Positions 32,129 through 46,298 are shown, counted from the stretch's first letter. The stretch: DNA of 64,000 bases from Unio delphinus (GCA_029339505.1 JAQISU010000096.1:2961501-3025500); one strand, 5' to 3'. The notes: generated from the sequence alone by a model not told the origin. Program-made: numbers and translations.

Positions 32129-32729
32129 GTTCCTAATTAGATTTTAAAATGTTTCTGCACTGTCTCTTTAACTGAACCGTAGAGACAATTTGCAGAAGAA
32201 AAATAACGGTGCACAACTTGCTACTTTCTAAATATTATCTGTTTAAAACATATTTAACTCAGCAATTACATTAGCTAACAATGTTTATGACTTTAACGTG
32301 TCTATTTGAAACTATTATAAAGTAAAATGCAGAAAATGTTAATAGTTTGAAATTTTAAAAGATAAAATGATAAATTCAACGGTTAATTTTTCAAAATGTT
32401 ATTAGCCTAAGATGTAACGAACGTTATCATTCTGACTGAAAAGGCTCTTGATATTTGTGACCTTTGGTGACGTAGTAATTGTTTTTCAAAATATTGTTTC
32501 AGGATGGTTTATTTGGTGATGCTGTTATTTGGACGATTGACGGCAAAAGATCTTATAAATTGATAGGATTCAGACCTTAAAGTTTGTTGTCATTATAAGA
32601 GCTAGGGCCTTATTCCTAATTTTTAGAAGTCGGACGATTAGTGTTTTAGTTTGGTTTTAGATTTGAAGAATTAATGTCTTTGTTTTATACATTTGATGTA
32701 TTAGTGTTTACGTGATATGTTTTGAGAAC

Positions 32730-32850
32730 CTTTGGAGGGTTTTTGGCCTACTGTTCTTTTTATTATGAGGGTTACTGGCGTACTGTTATTTTTTATTATG
32801 AGGGTTATTGGCCTACTGTTATTTTTCATTATGAGGGTTAGTGACCTAGA
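32730..32850. repeat. Minisatellite of about 33 bp
   Basis: Three to four imperfect units built on ATTATGAGGGTTA, then TGGC(C/G)TACTG, then a T-rich end. The first unit is partial and the last degenerates at 32850. Confidence 0.8.
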
Positions 32851-35800
32851 GTTTTTCATTTAGTTGTTTGAAAAATGTACATGACTGGTGTCCTGCCGTT
32901 TATTTCGATAGGATGATCAGTGGTATTGATTTTTAGTTTATTTTATAACAACTCTTTATTTCTTGTGGTGGGTAGAGTGTTTCGTGCTTAGATCATAAAC
33001 GAAAAGATAAGCAGCAAATGGCTGAGAATTTAAAAAACCCACAATTGACAATGCGGTGATTGGTCAAGGATTTAAAAAAATTAAAGAGGAGTTCAATAGA
33101 TGACCTAGGCATACATTGAATATATTATGACATTAAACGTTTGAGTCTAAAGAGATTGTGTGAGCTTTAAGATTACAAGGTGGTGAAAAGTACATTGATA
33201 GTAAATGTGGGAGTTTATAAAGGAGAAGTGAGATCCTTATTGAGACGCACACTCCTACGCTTTAAATGTAGCAGTCACCGGCCAAAACGATCGGCGAAGG
33301 CTATTGGGTCGAGTTCGTGACATTAGGTATTATGGTTTGTGTGAATTGGTTTAGTGACGCCAAACATGACCCTTTGGTTTTACTTATTAGAAAGAAATGT
33401 CACGGAGCTATACTGACGTTTCTATTTTAAGGAAAAACCCATGTTACCGAAAGATACTCGTACTGCATGGAAAGCATTTTGTCATACGTATATTGATTTG
33501 TTTTGAGAATATAAAGCAGTCCGTCAGTGAAGGCAGGCAGCAAATGAGGGTGTGTGACCAATAGACCCAGCCATTCGTTTTGGCCGGCGAAGAGCGGCGA
33601 ACAACAAATTGGAAGTGTAAGTTTGCTCGTTTCCATTTGTATCTCACCAAGCGTCTTGGCCGGTGGAGGGAAGATTCGAAATATGAGCAGGTAGTCAATG
33701 ATATAGTGACTAATTTTGGAATATTGTGGCCATGTGTAGCTGTTATTTGTGACGTATGGATAATATACTGTACAACTTGACACAGCCAATCTCGGGATTG
33801 ATATTCAGTTCAGTATACAAATGGAAAAACTGACCTTATTGAGTTCCTAATGTGGTGCAATGATAAGAGTTTACACCTAAACGAGAGCTTATTAACATGA
33901 TCTGAATCAGTTTCTATTAATCTTATTTTGATAAAACATTGTATCATCAAGTGAGAGAGTTTTAGTGAAAATGTGCCCGTGAATGCATTGATTGTGTTAG
34001 ATTTCAATATATGTAATAATTTTTTTGTATTTTTCTCTTTTTACCTTTGTCCTTTGAGTAACTATTGCCTGTCCTATGCGTTCATCCTCCCATATCTTAC
34101 GTATCTTACTAAGTGTAGGGGAGTTTGTTACAATCAGTAAAAAACATTAGGCATTTGCTGAATTGGGTTATGCAAGGTCTTGCTTTGTAAATCATCGTTA
34201 TGGGCATTGGTGTTCTTGTTTAGGAGCGATAATTTGTTTGGCCTCTAGTATAATGTTGTGTTTGACTATATTGACATTTAAAATGTTATGAAGACATTAA
34301 TATCATTATTTCTAACCAAATGAGTAAGATACATGCAACATATATAACATCAGCTATTAAATAATGGATCGTGATGTTTTAACAAAATAGATTGACAAAG
34401 ATAATCTATGTTTGAATTGAAAACCTTATAATATTTTCAACTCTTATTTGGCTTAGTCAAAGATACAGCTTTCGGCTCTCTTAAATTGTATTGAATATTT
34501 CATGCATTGTCTGTACATTTAGCTCTGCTTGTTTAGACGTCTTCTTAATATATTTGTCACTATTTGTTTGCTAACCCATTGTAGGCAAAGTTGAACAACT
34601 TATCTCTCTGAATATTGCATTCCACGTTTAATTCATGGTTGTTTTCATCACTGTCTTAAGTCTGTACTCCAAATTCTTGTTCCCGAACTCTCGGCATTTA
34701 TCTTCTTTGCCGTATGCACTATTTAGTAACTGAAAATTAGCTGAATGTTGTGACTCTGGATTTGACAATCCTGATGTTGTGTTAGATGCACAGCATCAAG
34801 CTGATAACATGAAGATGGTTTCATCAAATTGCATTACGTATCGATATACCATAGCTCCCATCATTATAGTAGGCTAGACTTGGACACAGTGTGTGAGTCC
34901 CGTTGAACTCACTTTTTTTTTTACTGGGATCAGCTTGGATCGGCTACTGTTGTGTATCCTAGAAAATGGACTTTACTCTCGGTACTAAGTAGTCTTTATT
35001 GACGTAATCCATCTAGTAAAATCATATCCACCAAATTAAATAAAACAAATGTAGCTTGATAAATTTTGCACAGGTTTGTTTTAGTAAGTAATAAAAGGAT
35101 CAAGCGGAATACCTGGTAACATTGTAGTTTGATAAAATGGTTGTTTAGGAATGCTGTCACATTGTTTCATTGGTGGCTGACCATATCATATTACTTGAAT
35201 TTATATTCCCCTTCACAATTTAAAGGCATATTTTACGAGTCTATGCACTTAAATTATAAAACAGAATAGAGTGGAAAGCAACAAGCTTTGTATAATTCAA
35301 CAAATAATTTATTCCCTAGAATACAAAGTGAAAATGAGAAAAAAGAACTTGTGGTACTGCGAACTAAATCCCCCAAATATTCAAGAATTACAGACATAGG
35401 TCCTAGTAACTGAAAGTGCAGAATAAAATTCAGTAGTCAGAATAAATCCAAAACTGAAGGCGATGATGCATCTGTGGGAGCTTATAGAGTGTTGATGTGT
35501 CAACATTCTATTGTTGAATCACAGTTATAATTCCAACTTTGAATCCACTTTAAAGTCTAGTGAATGTCTGTGTTCATGAATTTTATCAGAAGATCTTTGT
35601 ATTTTCAGAAGAAATAACTTTAATTCAATAACTTGCAATCGAAAAATGAAATACTGGTCACAACATATATTACAAATTGAAAATGCTAGATCTTAAAGCA
35701 AGACCTAAAATTCCTCTCAGTTACACTATTCTCGACTTGACCTCAGGTTACAATTAACATTTATTTTAAAACAAAACTTTACTTAACGAAAAAAAAAACA

Positions 35801-37201
35801 TTCTAGAATGTTCCTGATGGTTAGAAAATAAAAACCAGAATATGGACTATCTAAAATACACTGAGGAAATTCCAAAAGCAAAACCTAGAACCAATTAAAT
35901 ATATTTACTTACTAATGATTTTAAACCCATGCACATATATAATAATTAAGCTATGTATTTGTTGTTTGCAGAAAAAAATCAATTTATGTCTAGCAGAAAT
36001 TAAAATGATTTTGGCAAAGGTCAAGTCTAACATACTATGTTACATTACAGTAACATGTGACGAAATTAGAAAACATTACAAAAAACTAAATAAATATGAA
36101 ATAATTCAAATATACATAGCACATATTACACGAAGGCAACACTTTATAAAAATGATCGTCAACTGATTTGTCAAATTTTAGCAAACTTTCATTCAAATGA
36201 AAAACCATGACATATTAACATAGTTATCATTGTATGCATTTGAAGCGTGGTTAAAAAACATAGTTTATGGTGCCTATGTCAAATTATCTTTATTCAGCGT
36301 AGTAAATATATTATGAAATTACATAGTTGTGCAATATCCACGATACATCGAGCGTAAAACTATTAATTTCCTTCACAGTAATACCGTTGCCTACTAGCTA
36401 CTACACAATATTTCTATCACTGCTTTTCGCATTTCGTTTCATTCTGTATTGTCATGCATCCGACGTTAATTTCAGTCTTTTGTGCAATCTTATTCTATTT
36501 ATTACCAGACGCAAGCTTGCCCTCAATATCCTCTCGCTTCAAGTCAATCATTTTAAAACAGCTTAATCATTTATATATTTCATGTCCAGCATTCAAATAT
36601 ATCCTGGATGGAGTGTAGCCGTTTCCAAACGTATTGCATTATTTTATTCTAAAATTCTGACTGTTTTAGGGCTTTTAAGGCCAGAGTTCTAAATGTATCC
36701 TTTTATGAAGTAACCACATATGTTTCGCCATAATTGTAATATTATCTTCTTTACCTTCTCTAACTGGTGACTGGCTCTTGATCTATGATCTGTTCTAACT
36801 ATCCATCGATTAACATATGCTAAAACGTTAAACAATTTCCTGCTTTGATTTTGAGAGAGATGCGTTTTCATTCAAGCTTTCGGGATCTGTTTTGATGGAC
36901 ACATTTTATTGATTACGTCATTAATAATTGAACTCGATCGTGTGTATAATTTAACCTGAACACATCACATGTTGCCTATACTCAGTTAATTTTTCTGTTA
37001 AAGTACGATTTTACACTCTATGTAGTTCTTTCATTCATATAATAATCATTATTAGTAATTAGGACCTATGGATAAATAGACTTACAGTTTATTCAACCTT
37101 ACGTGAAAATATTAACAATCAATTCGATATATACCTTTGTAATGCATTAAACATACTGTTTTTATAATTGCTTGTAAAATAATTACTTTTTTATTTAACA
37201 G

Positions 37202-37477
37202 TTGCAGCTGGACCTACTGCCGTTAAGTTTGCACCAAACATTACGATGATCCAAGAACATTCTGGATTGAATATATCCTGCCTTGCAGACTGTTATCATA
37301 TTTGTTCCTGGACGTGGACGAAAGTGGATGCCTCCATGGGTTCAGATGTTGTCTCAACAGAAAACGCATTATATATCCAAAATATTTCACGACAGGATAG
37401 CGGGAACTACTCATGCAGAGTTCTGAATAACGTTACTGGCATATCACTTGAAATTTATACATTTATACATATTGTAT
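37202..37477 (+). CDS. Ig-superfamily gene, exon 2: Ig domain
   Basis: Opens after a TTTATTTAACAG acceptor. The split codon with exon 1 is consistent with phase 1, and the frame reads VAAGPTAVKFAPNITMIQEH. The Ig domain shows LNISCLADCYHICSW and RQDSGNYSC, giving the canonical Cys pair, Trp and DxGxYxC signature. A special C-x3-C-x3-C-x-W cluster on strand B/C recurs in exon 3. It closes at a perfect GTGAGT donor in phase 1, so this is a symmetrical 1-1 Ig exon as usual for the superfamily. The domain is about 92 residues. Confidence 0.88.
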
Positions 37478-37897
37478 GTGAGTATAAAAATGTCAAAATA
37501 CTAATATAATCATCATCAGCAGCAGCAACACAAGTGTTCCTAATAGCATCACTATACGTGCAGAGCTATGCTAAAGATAAGGAAGTCAACATTGTTGTTA
37601 TATAGATACAAATCTAATTTTGATCACATGTTTACAATTTGTCCAGTAGCAATGCTACATTAAAATGTGAACATAAAATCTTGTTTCTGCTGTTGGTACA
37701 TATTTGTATCGCATTCCATGCAAAATATTCCTGTTTGATGGTCTTTGTATGCAAGATGAAAGCAAATTAAAAAATCAATCAAAAAGGAAGGAATAATTGT
37801 AGAGAATAATTCTCTCAAAATTGAACTTTAGTATTATATTCATCTTGAATGAAGACGTACATTTCCAGATTTCTTATATATTCTCTATTATGTAGTG

Positions 37898-37939
<42 letters not shown>
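37898..37939. repeat. (ATT)n microsatellite
   Basis: About 42 bp of ATT repeats within the short intron between exons 2 and 3. Confidence 0.95.
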
Positions 37940-38135
37940 GTTATATTATTATATAGAACGAAGTATATTTTGTTCAGAAGGAAATATAAATTCGCATAAA
38001 ACCTCGTCTCTCGCCAAGGTGTATGTCTTTTTGGAGTGTGCCGTAGTACATTTCTAGCTATTTCAGTGCTTGGTGTAATATTTGACATTAAATATCCTTC
38101 TTATCTCATTCTCTCTCCGTCGCGGTCTCTTTCAG

Positions 38136-38399
38136 ATGGCCCTGATGTAATTACCTTTAATCCATCAAGCAAAATAATTCAATTAGATGAAACGAATTTC
38201 ATAACAATAACTTGCTCCGCCGAATGCTTCCCGCCATGTCAGACTGGCTGGGCAAAAACAAACGAGGACGTTCTGATAACTGGTAAAGAACTGAAGCTTG
38301 TCAGTATAAAGAAAAACAGTAGCTTCACATGTCACGCAACGAACGCAAGAAATGACAACTCTACAATTTCTGACACTATCTATGTAATTGTGAAACCAG
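38136..38399 (+). CDS. Ig-superfamily gene, exon 3: Ig domain
   Basis: Opens after TCTCTTTCAG and ends at a GTAAGA donor, phase 1 on both sides. The Ig fold of about 88 residues has ITITCSAECFPPCQTGW (same C-x3-C-x3-C spacing as exon 2, then Trp) and NSSFTCHATNARND (strand F Cys). Sequons NSS and NST are present. No transmembrane exon or stop codon follows before the mobile element at 38848, so the rest of the gene lies beyond it or is lost. Together the three exons encode a signal peptide and three tandem Ig domains. Confidence 0.87.
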
Positions 38400-38841
38400 G
38401 TAAGAAACATATCTGTAACTAATATCTATATGTAACGCCAATTTAAATGTGCTTTCCCGATAACTTATTTATCAGAAACCCTTTATTCCATTGTGTTATC
38501 CACCGAACCAAAGTTTTTTGGATTACTATAAAACACTCAAGTACAATAGATTTTGCACAAACTTGTATATGGCTTGATTTGTAAGAAATTCGGAATTATC
38601 ACTAGAAATATCGTTCATACATATTGGCGTATCTGTTTTATACTTTATTCATACATATTTATATCCGTTTCATGAAAAAATAATTTACTTAAAGAAGCAC
38701 AACAGACCAGTTTTTGTTTGACATATAAGGCTTCTTTCGATTCCATTATTTTCCTTCAGATACATGAAATGTAATGCTTTTAATACTTCATTCTCATTTC
38801 TGAGTTAAGAATCTGGTTTGTATCATCTTAATTACGTGTGG

Positions 38842-38847
38842 CACAGC
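38842..38847. repeat. Target-site duplication, left (CACAGC)
   Basis: CACAGC lies immediately left of the first base shared by the two arms (AGTAGTATATGGGGG). It is repeated exactly at the right boundary. Confidence 0.85.
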
Positions 38848-39766
38848 AGTAGTATATGGGGGCACTCTAGCCTCAATGGCAAATCCAGACAAAAAGGGCT
38901 TGGGCACATCTAGCCTCAAGGGGAATTTAACATGGGGAAATGTAACATGGAGAGAATGGGGAATTGAACATAGTGACAAGGATTGGGTCACTTTAGTGTC
39001 ATTGGGACCTTAACGTTAAAAATGGGTTTATCAGAATTAGTGTTAATGGGAATTTAACATGGGAATGTCACCTGGAGTTCGAAGAGAATTGAACATTGGT
39101 GACTCCATTGTGTATATAGGGTCAAAACTATTGATAGGGTAAAATGTACGTGTACGGACAAAGGGCTGATAGGGACAAACATAGATATACATAAAGAAAC
39201 AAATACACATCGAAACACACAGAAAAGAGGGCAGAGATTTTCTAAATAAATACCCACAGATAATAAAAGTCTACGATATGGGTTCAAAACATTTATTCAA
39301 GTATATACATGGGCTCTCTGGCCTGTGCTTTAGTCTAAGCACTATCCATTTAAAACATTCAAATATGGACATGGAACAAATCTATTCACATGTTATCTGT
39401 TTCTTGGATCTAGAAAAAATACTTTTAAAATTAAAGTTTATGCCTTCAAAAAAGACCCTACATTACATACAACACATAAGCATTTAATATAAGAATGACA
39501 CTTTTCATACAACAATTAATATTCATTTTTAAGAAAAAAGCTAGACCAAAACAAGTAACAAACAATCAAATAGGAGAAAGTTCATGTTGCTTTCTATATC
39601 CGTCACACACATTGTTTAAAATCTGGTCAGCTATCGCTTGTGTCCCAGCGTAGATGTTTCCCATTACGTACCCCTTTTCATTCGTAAATCTGCTTGAGTC
39701 TTACGCTCGATACTTGGTGTGTGAAATGATTCATCCTTTTCGCTTGGCAGTGTTAGTCACAATGAA

Positions 39767-42700
39767 CTATTGGTCTTGGACGATGTCCCTTTTTATATGC
39801 TGCCCAATCTCGACGTGACCATACGGTGGAGTGAAGTGATTGGGAAGTCGTACTCTTTTTTCGTACACGATTTGATAGACTTTTTCCAAAGGTCGGCTAA
39901 CGATTTGGTGTGTGGGTAAACGGACAATCTTGTGCGGCTCGTGGGTGGTCACTTTAAACGTTTCATCCTGTCCAGACTGCAAGGCTTCTTGAAGCACGTC
40001 AAAGTTCACCACTCGACTGGTGCGATAATTGAGAGTCAATCCTTTCACTTTACATTCGGTGTGCATTTCTCCTTGTGGGTCTCGGTATTCGTAGCCGTAA
40101 TTTTTAGGACCGCCACTTGCAAAACATAGAATCTTGTCGTCGGGATGTTCATCTGTCCAGGCTCCTAAACGGTCTCCTTCGATAACAGGGTTACACTGGT
40201 TCGGTCGGTGAATGTAGATGCAACTGTCCGTGTCAAAATACAGCACACGATCTCCTAGGAGTTCTAACACTTCGTACAATTTTAAGCGAGCATGGGCTGT
40301 CACGTAAGCCGCAATGATGACATTTCCAAATTTGTCGGCTTCTACAAAGTCTAGTTCTTCTTCGTAATTGACTAAGATCAAGTCCTCACGAATGACGTCA
40401 ACGTGTTTGATGACTTTGGTTTTGTCGTGAATCATCTGGAAGTAGCTAGAATATTCAGACAAATACTCCGTCATGGGTAAAGACGGTCGTTGTGCCATTT
40501 TACCCCACAAGCAATTTAACATCACTTTGGCAAACGATCGTCTTCCTTCGTTTTTCTCGATGTGGTCTAAAGTGATACCTTCCTGCTCCCTATATTTTTC
40601 TTTGAATTTCTTTTGGTCTTCGGGAGTGTGACACCAGGAAGGATAGCCACTAGCTTCTTGTTTTAGTTTTAAAAAGGCATCCACGTAGTCTGCAAAAATA
40701 CCTTTCTGTGTCTCGTCGCCCTTGCGGTATTGTTGTGTCTTGGGAAAGTGATAAATTTCGTACACTTCTAACAGTTGGTATCCCAGGTCCAGAGCTTTAA
40801 ACAATTTCACGCTAACCCACGTTCCTGTCAAGGCACGTTCTTCCTGGCTGTGCTGACAAGGTTGGTCTTGGATGCACATTTCGGCACAAGTGCGACACAA
40901 AGGAAACATCAGTTTTCCTTGGCAATGGTGAGGTAAAACGGGATGGTACAAGTCTGTGGGAGGTAAGACTTTGCACTTGATTAATCCTTCGTACTGACGA
41001 ATGTGGTCCAGGTCAATGTGTTCTGTCATCAATTCTGGATGCCCTACGGGAAAGTGACAATATTTGCACACGTAAGGATACAGCGAACACACGTCCAAGT
41101 ATTTGATTTCTTCTCCCTTCTCCTCGTCCGCTTGGTACATCAAACAAGTGGCATTCGTCCGTCCTCCGTACAAACTATCCCGAGGGTTCAATGGGTCCAC
41201 CAACTTGTAACTTTCTACGATGCGGTTAAACTCGGGATCGGTTTTCAAACGCTGATCGTACTCGTGTTCCCACATTTCCACCACCTGGTATCCTTGCTGT
41301 TCTAACTTCAAACGTCGTTGACAAGTTGTCTGGTACAAATCTTCCATAGTCCGTTGTAAAAACTGATTTTTGGTGTCACGCTGAGGATAGCACATAGGAC
41401 ATCCGTGAAATAAGCATCCGTTAAATTCGTACACGATTTGAGGGTTTTCTAAGTCCCAACCATCCATCGAATACGTTCCGATGGTCTTTTCGCCTCCTCC
41501 GTTGCGGGCGTGTTGGATCCGTTTGTTTTCCTTGTCACACAAATAATGGAGCCAGCGTAGGGCTTTGACCGAGTATTGACGTTTTACAAAGTTCGTCGTT
41601 TGAGAACTGATGACAGCCAGTGTGTTTTCGGGCATGAATCGATGGCGGTACACTAAAGAACACGCTTTGGCTATGGTACAAGCTTCTTTCAAAGGATCGA
41701 TCCCTCCGTGCTCCATGAAGAATTCTCGAAATTTTCCACAACAACGTCGTAAAATGTCCACGTCAGATCGACAATACTTTAACATTTCTTCTTGAAAGTC
41801 AAAGGGGTCCGAGGCGTGAGTCTGGTACCAAGCGAAGAAAGCTTCTCGTTGTTCGGTACGCATGTTGTCGGGGTCGTAATAGTGAGCCTCGGGCAAATGG
41901 GGTAGAACGGTATGTTGATTGGCTTCGGTATTGAAAAAGTGTGGAAAATAACCTTTAGCCATTTCTGGCATACCAAACGTTTTAGGCATGCGACTCAATG
42001 GCATGGCCAAGTAACTCATCGAATCTTTAAACTGCACTTGTCCTACTTGCATGTAAATGATTTTGGCTCCGTTCAAAGTCACTTTAGGACGTTCGGTACT
42101 TTGTTCCGTATAGTATCTGAGCAGAAATTGCCCATCGTATCCCGAGAAATTGTGAGCAATTACCGTGGCATGGCGATGACAATCTCCGTAACGTTCGATG
42201 TCTTCTGGACTCCACGTCTCGTCGATGGGGTTTAAGATCCATTGGGCAAAATTGACCAAGGTGTTTGACCCTCGAAATATTTTTCACGTCCTCCAGGAAT
42301 CTTGCTACAGTGAGGGCAATGACTAAAGATGGGCTCTTGGATACACTGCTCGCACGCTCGATGAGCCACGCAGAAATTGGAAATGTGAATACCGGTCTCT
42401 TGCATGCATTCGAAATCAAAAAAGATAAAATTTCCTTTCTTCTGGGTATCTTCTGATTGGGGTTGGTATTTTTGAATGAAGCATTCGTGTTCCGAATCCA
42501 CGATTTGGCGACAAATGTGACATCGTTTCTTACCTCGACAAACGTGAAACTTGGCACTATTGGTACGTATGCCTTGTCCACAAGTAGCGCACAATCTCAG
42601 GAGTTGACAAGCATTTCTCTGCTGTGAACCTTGCATCTTCAAATGTTGTTGGTAACAGGTAGGACTGACAAAAGTGCGCTGACAAACAGGGCAATGCACT

Positions 42701-43833
42701 CTTTCTTTTCTTTTGTCCAGACAAGGTTTAGAGGCCAAACATCTCTCACATTTTGATCCACAATACTTGTGTTGTTCTCGATTGTTATAACCATAGTCAC
42801 ATTTTTCACAGTAGTAACTGTATCCCAGGAATCCAGTGATACTGGTAATGGTATCAAAATGCTCATCGTGATGATAGACGTGAATGTATTTTCCGTCTTT
42901 GAAATCGTGGCCTCGAAACAAAAGAGGTCCACGCACTTCTTGAGGGTGCACTTTCAAGGTGTAACGTGGAGCCAAGACTTCTTGCAATTTTTGCATTTCT
43001 GGAATGCCGCAAGGGGTGTCTTTGGATATCCCCGCTTGCTGTAACAGGAGTTCTGTTTCACTTCTTTGTTTGGCTCGGTCCGATTGTCGAATAGTTTTCC
43101 AGGCTCTTTTCCATTCTGCCGTATCGTTCTTGTTGGCATACGTTCGTCCCACGACGACAGCACGGGCTAAACACATCTGGTCTTGAGGATTGTTAATTCG
43201 GACGAGGCTTAGTTTGGTGTTGCGAAGGTTGTCGACCAATAATACTTTTTTGCGTCCTGTCCCCTGGGGAAGAGACACGTGGGTCATGAACAGTGTGGCT
43301 TTTCCGTCGGCGATGTGAAACTTGTCTTTGGATTGTTGCACATGTTGAATCTTGTCGATGACTTTGGAAGGTGTCAATTCTGATGGACTGCTAAACTCGA
43401 TCCAAACAGGAGACTTCAAACCGTCGTGATGAATGGAAAGTGTCAAGCGATCGTCTTCTTTGCATTGGCATCGTAATTTCAGTGAGGTTAACAAAGAGTC
43501 CCACAAATCGGCGATGAGCCCTTCTGCTTTCTCCAAAGGTACTTCCGACTTGAAATTTTTAATTTTCACCGTGTACCTGTAGGCTGTAGTTCTAATTTTT
43601 CTAGAGGAACGTTTTTCCGTCTCTCGAATGTGGTAATACTTTTCGGGTGATACTGGTGGACTTTGGTTTGGAATATGCTCTCTCGGTCTGGCCGCAGGCA
43701 TGGAAGGTATCGGTTCAGGTTCGCTGATGTCTTCATTTTGAGCAAACATTTCTTTACGTGTTTGAGGCGATACGTTGCGTCGCTGCCTTTTACCTTCTTC
43801 TTCTCTCTCACTGAAATCGTGCGATCGTTTCAT
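39767..43833 (-). pseudogene. Family-B DNA polymerase, left copy, frameshifted
   Basis: Virus/Polinton-type DNA polymerase of about 1,355 codons. The frame 42232-43833 covers the basic N-terminus (GKRQRR), four Cys/His clusters including a C2H2 finger, and ExoI (FFDFECM). The frame 39767-42259 covers the rest: ExoII (HNFSGYDGQFLL, catalytic Asp present), ExoIII (YCRSDVDIL), a GCLFHGCPMCY insertion, motif A (YLDVCSLYP), motif B (KVMLNCLWGKM) and motif C (YFDTDS). The frames part near 42280, at an A-run one base shorter than in the right arm, so the gene is split between ExoI and ExoII. The start is ATG 43833, with a TATA box 45 bp upstream. The polymerase and exonuclease motifs themselves look intact. 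Role: replication of the element, probably protein-primed. Confidence 0.9.
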
Positions 43834-43877
43834 CTCAATTACAGATTCAGAAATGATTTAACTATGTTCGATTTCTC

Positions 43878-43888
43878 TTTATATATAC
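43878..43888 (-). promoter_or_regulatory. TATA box of the left PolB copy
   Basis: On the minus strand, TATATATAAAG lies about 45 bp upstream of the PolB ATG at 43833. It is preserved at the mirror position in the right arm. Confidence 0.5.
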
Positions 43889-46225
43889 CCCTATGTACCT
43901 CTAGTTATGATAATGACTTGGTATATTTCACAAGGACAAGTGAAAGTCCAACAGTTTGGAAGCCCTGGATGACTTATGCAAACGACAATAGTAAGTCTGA
44001 AACACCTCATGCATCTTGACGACCCTTCGATTCAAATCCTACCACGAAAAGAAAAAGGTTGCAAGAAAAGGAAAAAAAACTAGACATTTGGTGTCATAAG
44101 AGCTCCAGAGACTATACTGTACTGTTAGAACACGTACGTACTCCATCTAGAAAACAACGCTACTTGACTACGATGTCTCATTCTATTTGTCACTTCTACT
44201 TTGCTGTTGACCGCGATATCTACCAACCCTGATTTAACACACGTCTTTCTTCATTTGATATTTAAAAAAAATAATAAACCCATTTTTAAAAGAACTACCC
44301 CATTTTTTTGACAACAGCGACGATGTCTCCTCTTGCTCTTACTACTGTTGCTGCAACTACAACTTCGATCTTTCATAAGACCAAAGCATGAGTCAGAGTA
44401 AGTTAAGTTGTGAGGTTGAGCGGAGGTGTATAAACAACAACTGTCAAGAACTTATGTTCCAGTTCTGTTTGTGATAATAACTTGTGATACTTCACATTTT
44501 CTAAAGTGTAAATGTGTGCAAGTCGTACAAAAGTTATGTGACTATAGCTTTTGACACTTGCACAGACACTTCACTTCATAAGTGTCAAGAAAAAATTACT
44601 ATCAGATTTTTTTACCATTATACAAAACACGCACACACTTGCAATGTGACATGAATCTGCACTTCCATGTTTGTGGATATCCCACAGATTCGGCCCAACA
44701 TACAGAGCTGGCTAAGAACTGTAGGAATATCACACCATTGTTTCCGAAATACCAACAACAAAAATTATGTGTATCTTCCCCGTTCCACCCTTTATTAGTG
44801 TTTGGGTATGTTCTCTAAAAACACAAACAATATGGAACAAAATTAAATTTTGAATTAAAAATTCCCTCTTTATAACTTTTTTCTTGTGCATGTCAGATTA
44901 CATTCAATGCCTTCTCCAAGTGAAAGACATTTCTACACGTCACTGTGTTTGTTAAATTCGGTTGTTTGTTTTTTGGGGTGTTAGTCATCGTTTATCTTCA
45001 ATTCTATTCTTTTATGTATTTTTTCTTTTATAGAAGATGTAAGATTGTTTATTGCTGTAACGGTATATATTTTGTTTAGTCTATTGCTGCAAAAAGAAAA
45101 TATATATAGCAAAGGGCTTAAGTTTGTTCATATTTTTATTATTTCAAGCTCTACAAAACGTACCAAGTTTGTTTTGCAAGAGGATTGAAACTTAAAGTTG
45201 CGCAGACGTGAAGGAAAACATACCTTTGTTACAAAAGTTTGCACTCTGTGTTCATTCTAATCATGCTTGCCTTATATCTTTTTGTTTTAGATAACACATT
45301 TCTTCTGATGTAAATACATGCATCTCTGGACAGACAGTTTGGGTTATCATCCTTCATGTTCACTGTACTTTAGTTTATTTACTTTATACAAACCCCAAAT
45401 TCACTAGTTTGACAAAATTTACCACTTAGTACTATATTATTTCTCTCTACCTAGGCGAATATGTTTATGTCAAAGTGAGAAAGTATTTTCTTGGTCAGTT
45501 TTAAAACTCGAACAATAATTGCACAGTTAAGTGGTTGATGTGTCATGAAGAAATGGTACGATGCGCAACAAAGGGATTGTAAGTTTACACTCCAGTCTGT
45601 CTGGGCTGCAAATGAATCAATGCATGAGCCTAGGCAAAACAATGCGTCAGTCGTTAGAAGCAATGTATTGGCTACACTTTTTTCTACCCCCTTAGCTTCG
45701 AAATGCCCTCACTCGTTCTTAGTACAGTGACAAGATAAGACGTGTTTTTTTTCTGTGCCTGATCACTACAATATCTACCTTGAATTTCGAACCCAACAAT
45801 GTGTCACTCATTGTAAGTGATTTCATTGGCAAACCGATATTTTCCACAGCCTTGTGTTCAACTCGGCTTCAGTCGTTATTCTCACAGCGAGAAGATAAGG
45901 CGTATATTTCTGTACCTGTCCACTAGTCACTTTCCAAACAATAAAACTTATGCACAAATAATCGCACCATCGTTGAAATGTCAGTCTTATTGCGAAATAC
46001 ACCAAAACATGTTTGGATGTATTATTCTGTGAGAACTTCACAAAACGTTTCTGACAGAATGATTTTAGTAGGCTATGTCTGCAATTCATTCTTGTGATAT
46101 TTTACAATAGTGGTTTATTTCCTAAAGGAATAAGTATGTCAGTGAGATGTGTGTGAAATTTCGTAAGGAAAATATACTATACAAAACGTAAAAGAGTCGT
46201 GATATGTTTAAAAGTAGGAATAACA

Positions 46226-46226
<1 letters not shown>
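43889..46226. other. 5' flank of left PolB, no firm gene
   Basis: AT-rich arm DNA with small open frames of 60-88 codons (for example 44582-44818 and 45451-45663), present in the mirror arm too. Because the arms are nearly identical throughout, this conservation says nothing about coding. No motif was recognised. Confidence 0.5.

Positions 46227-46294
<68 letters not shown>
46227..46294. repeat. (CT)n microsatellite
   Basis: About 68 bp of CT, the inverted counterpart of the (GA)n tracts at 47.66 and 48.99 kb. Confidence 0.95.

Positions 46295-46298
<4 letters not shown>

Larger units (their letters stand above)
27230..37201 (+). other. Intron of the Ig-superfamily gene (about 10 kb)
   Basis: Bounded by the GTATGT donor after exon 1 and a TTTATTTAACAG acceptor before exon 2, with matching phase 1. 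It contains microsatellites, a minisatellite near 32.8 kb, poly-A/poly-C patches at 28.29-28.34 kb and no convincing additional exon. Open frames at 28378-28714 and 33427-33789 were considered and set aside. Confidence 0.6.

Noticed and set aside
33427..33789. 120-codon minus-strand frame
   Set aside because: No family or motif seen, and it lies within the Ig gene's large intron with overlapping frames on the other strand. Weak inverted phrases (CCGGCCAAAACGA) nearby did not define an element.
42279..42285. Programmed ribosomal frameshift in the left PolB
   Set aside because: The other arm is open across this site with one more A in the run, so a simple deletion explains it, and no canonical slippery heptamer with a downstream structure was recognised.
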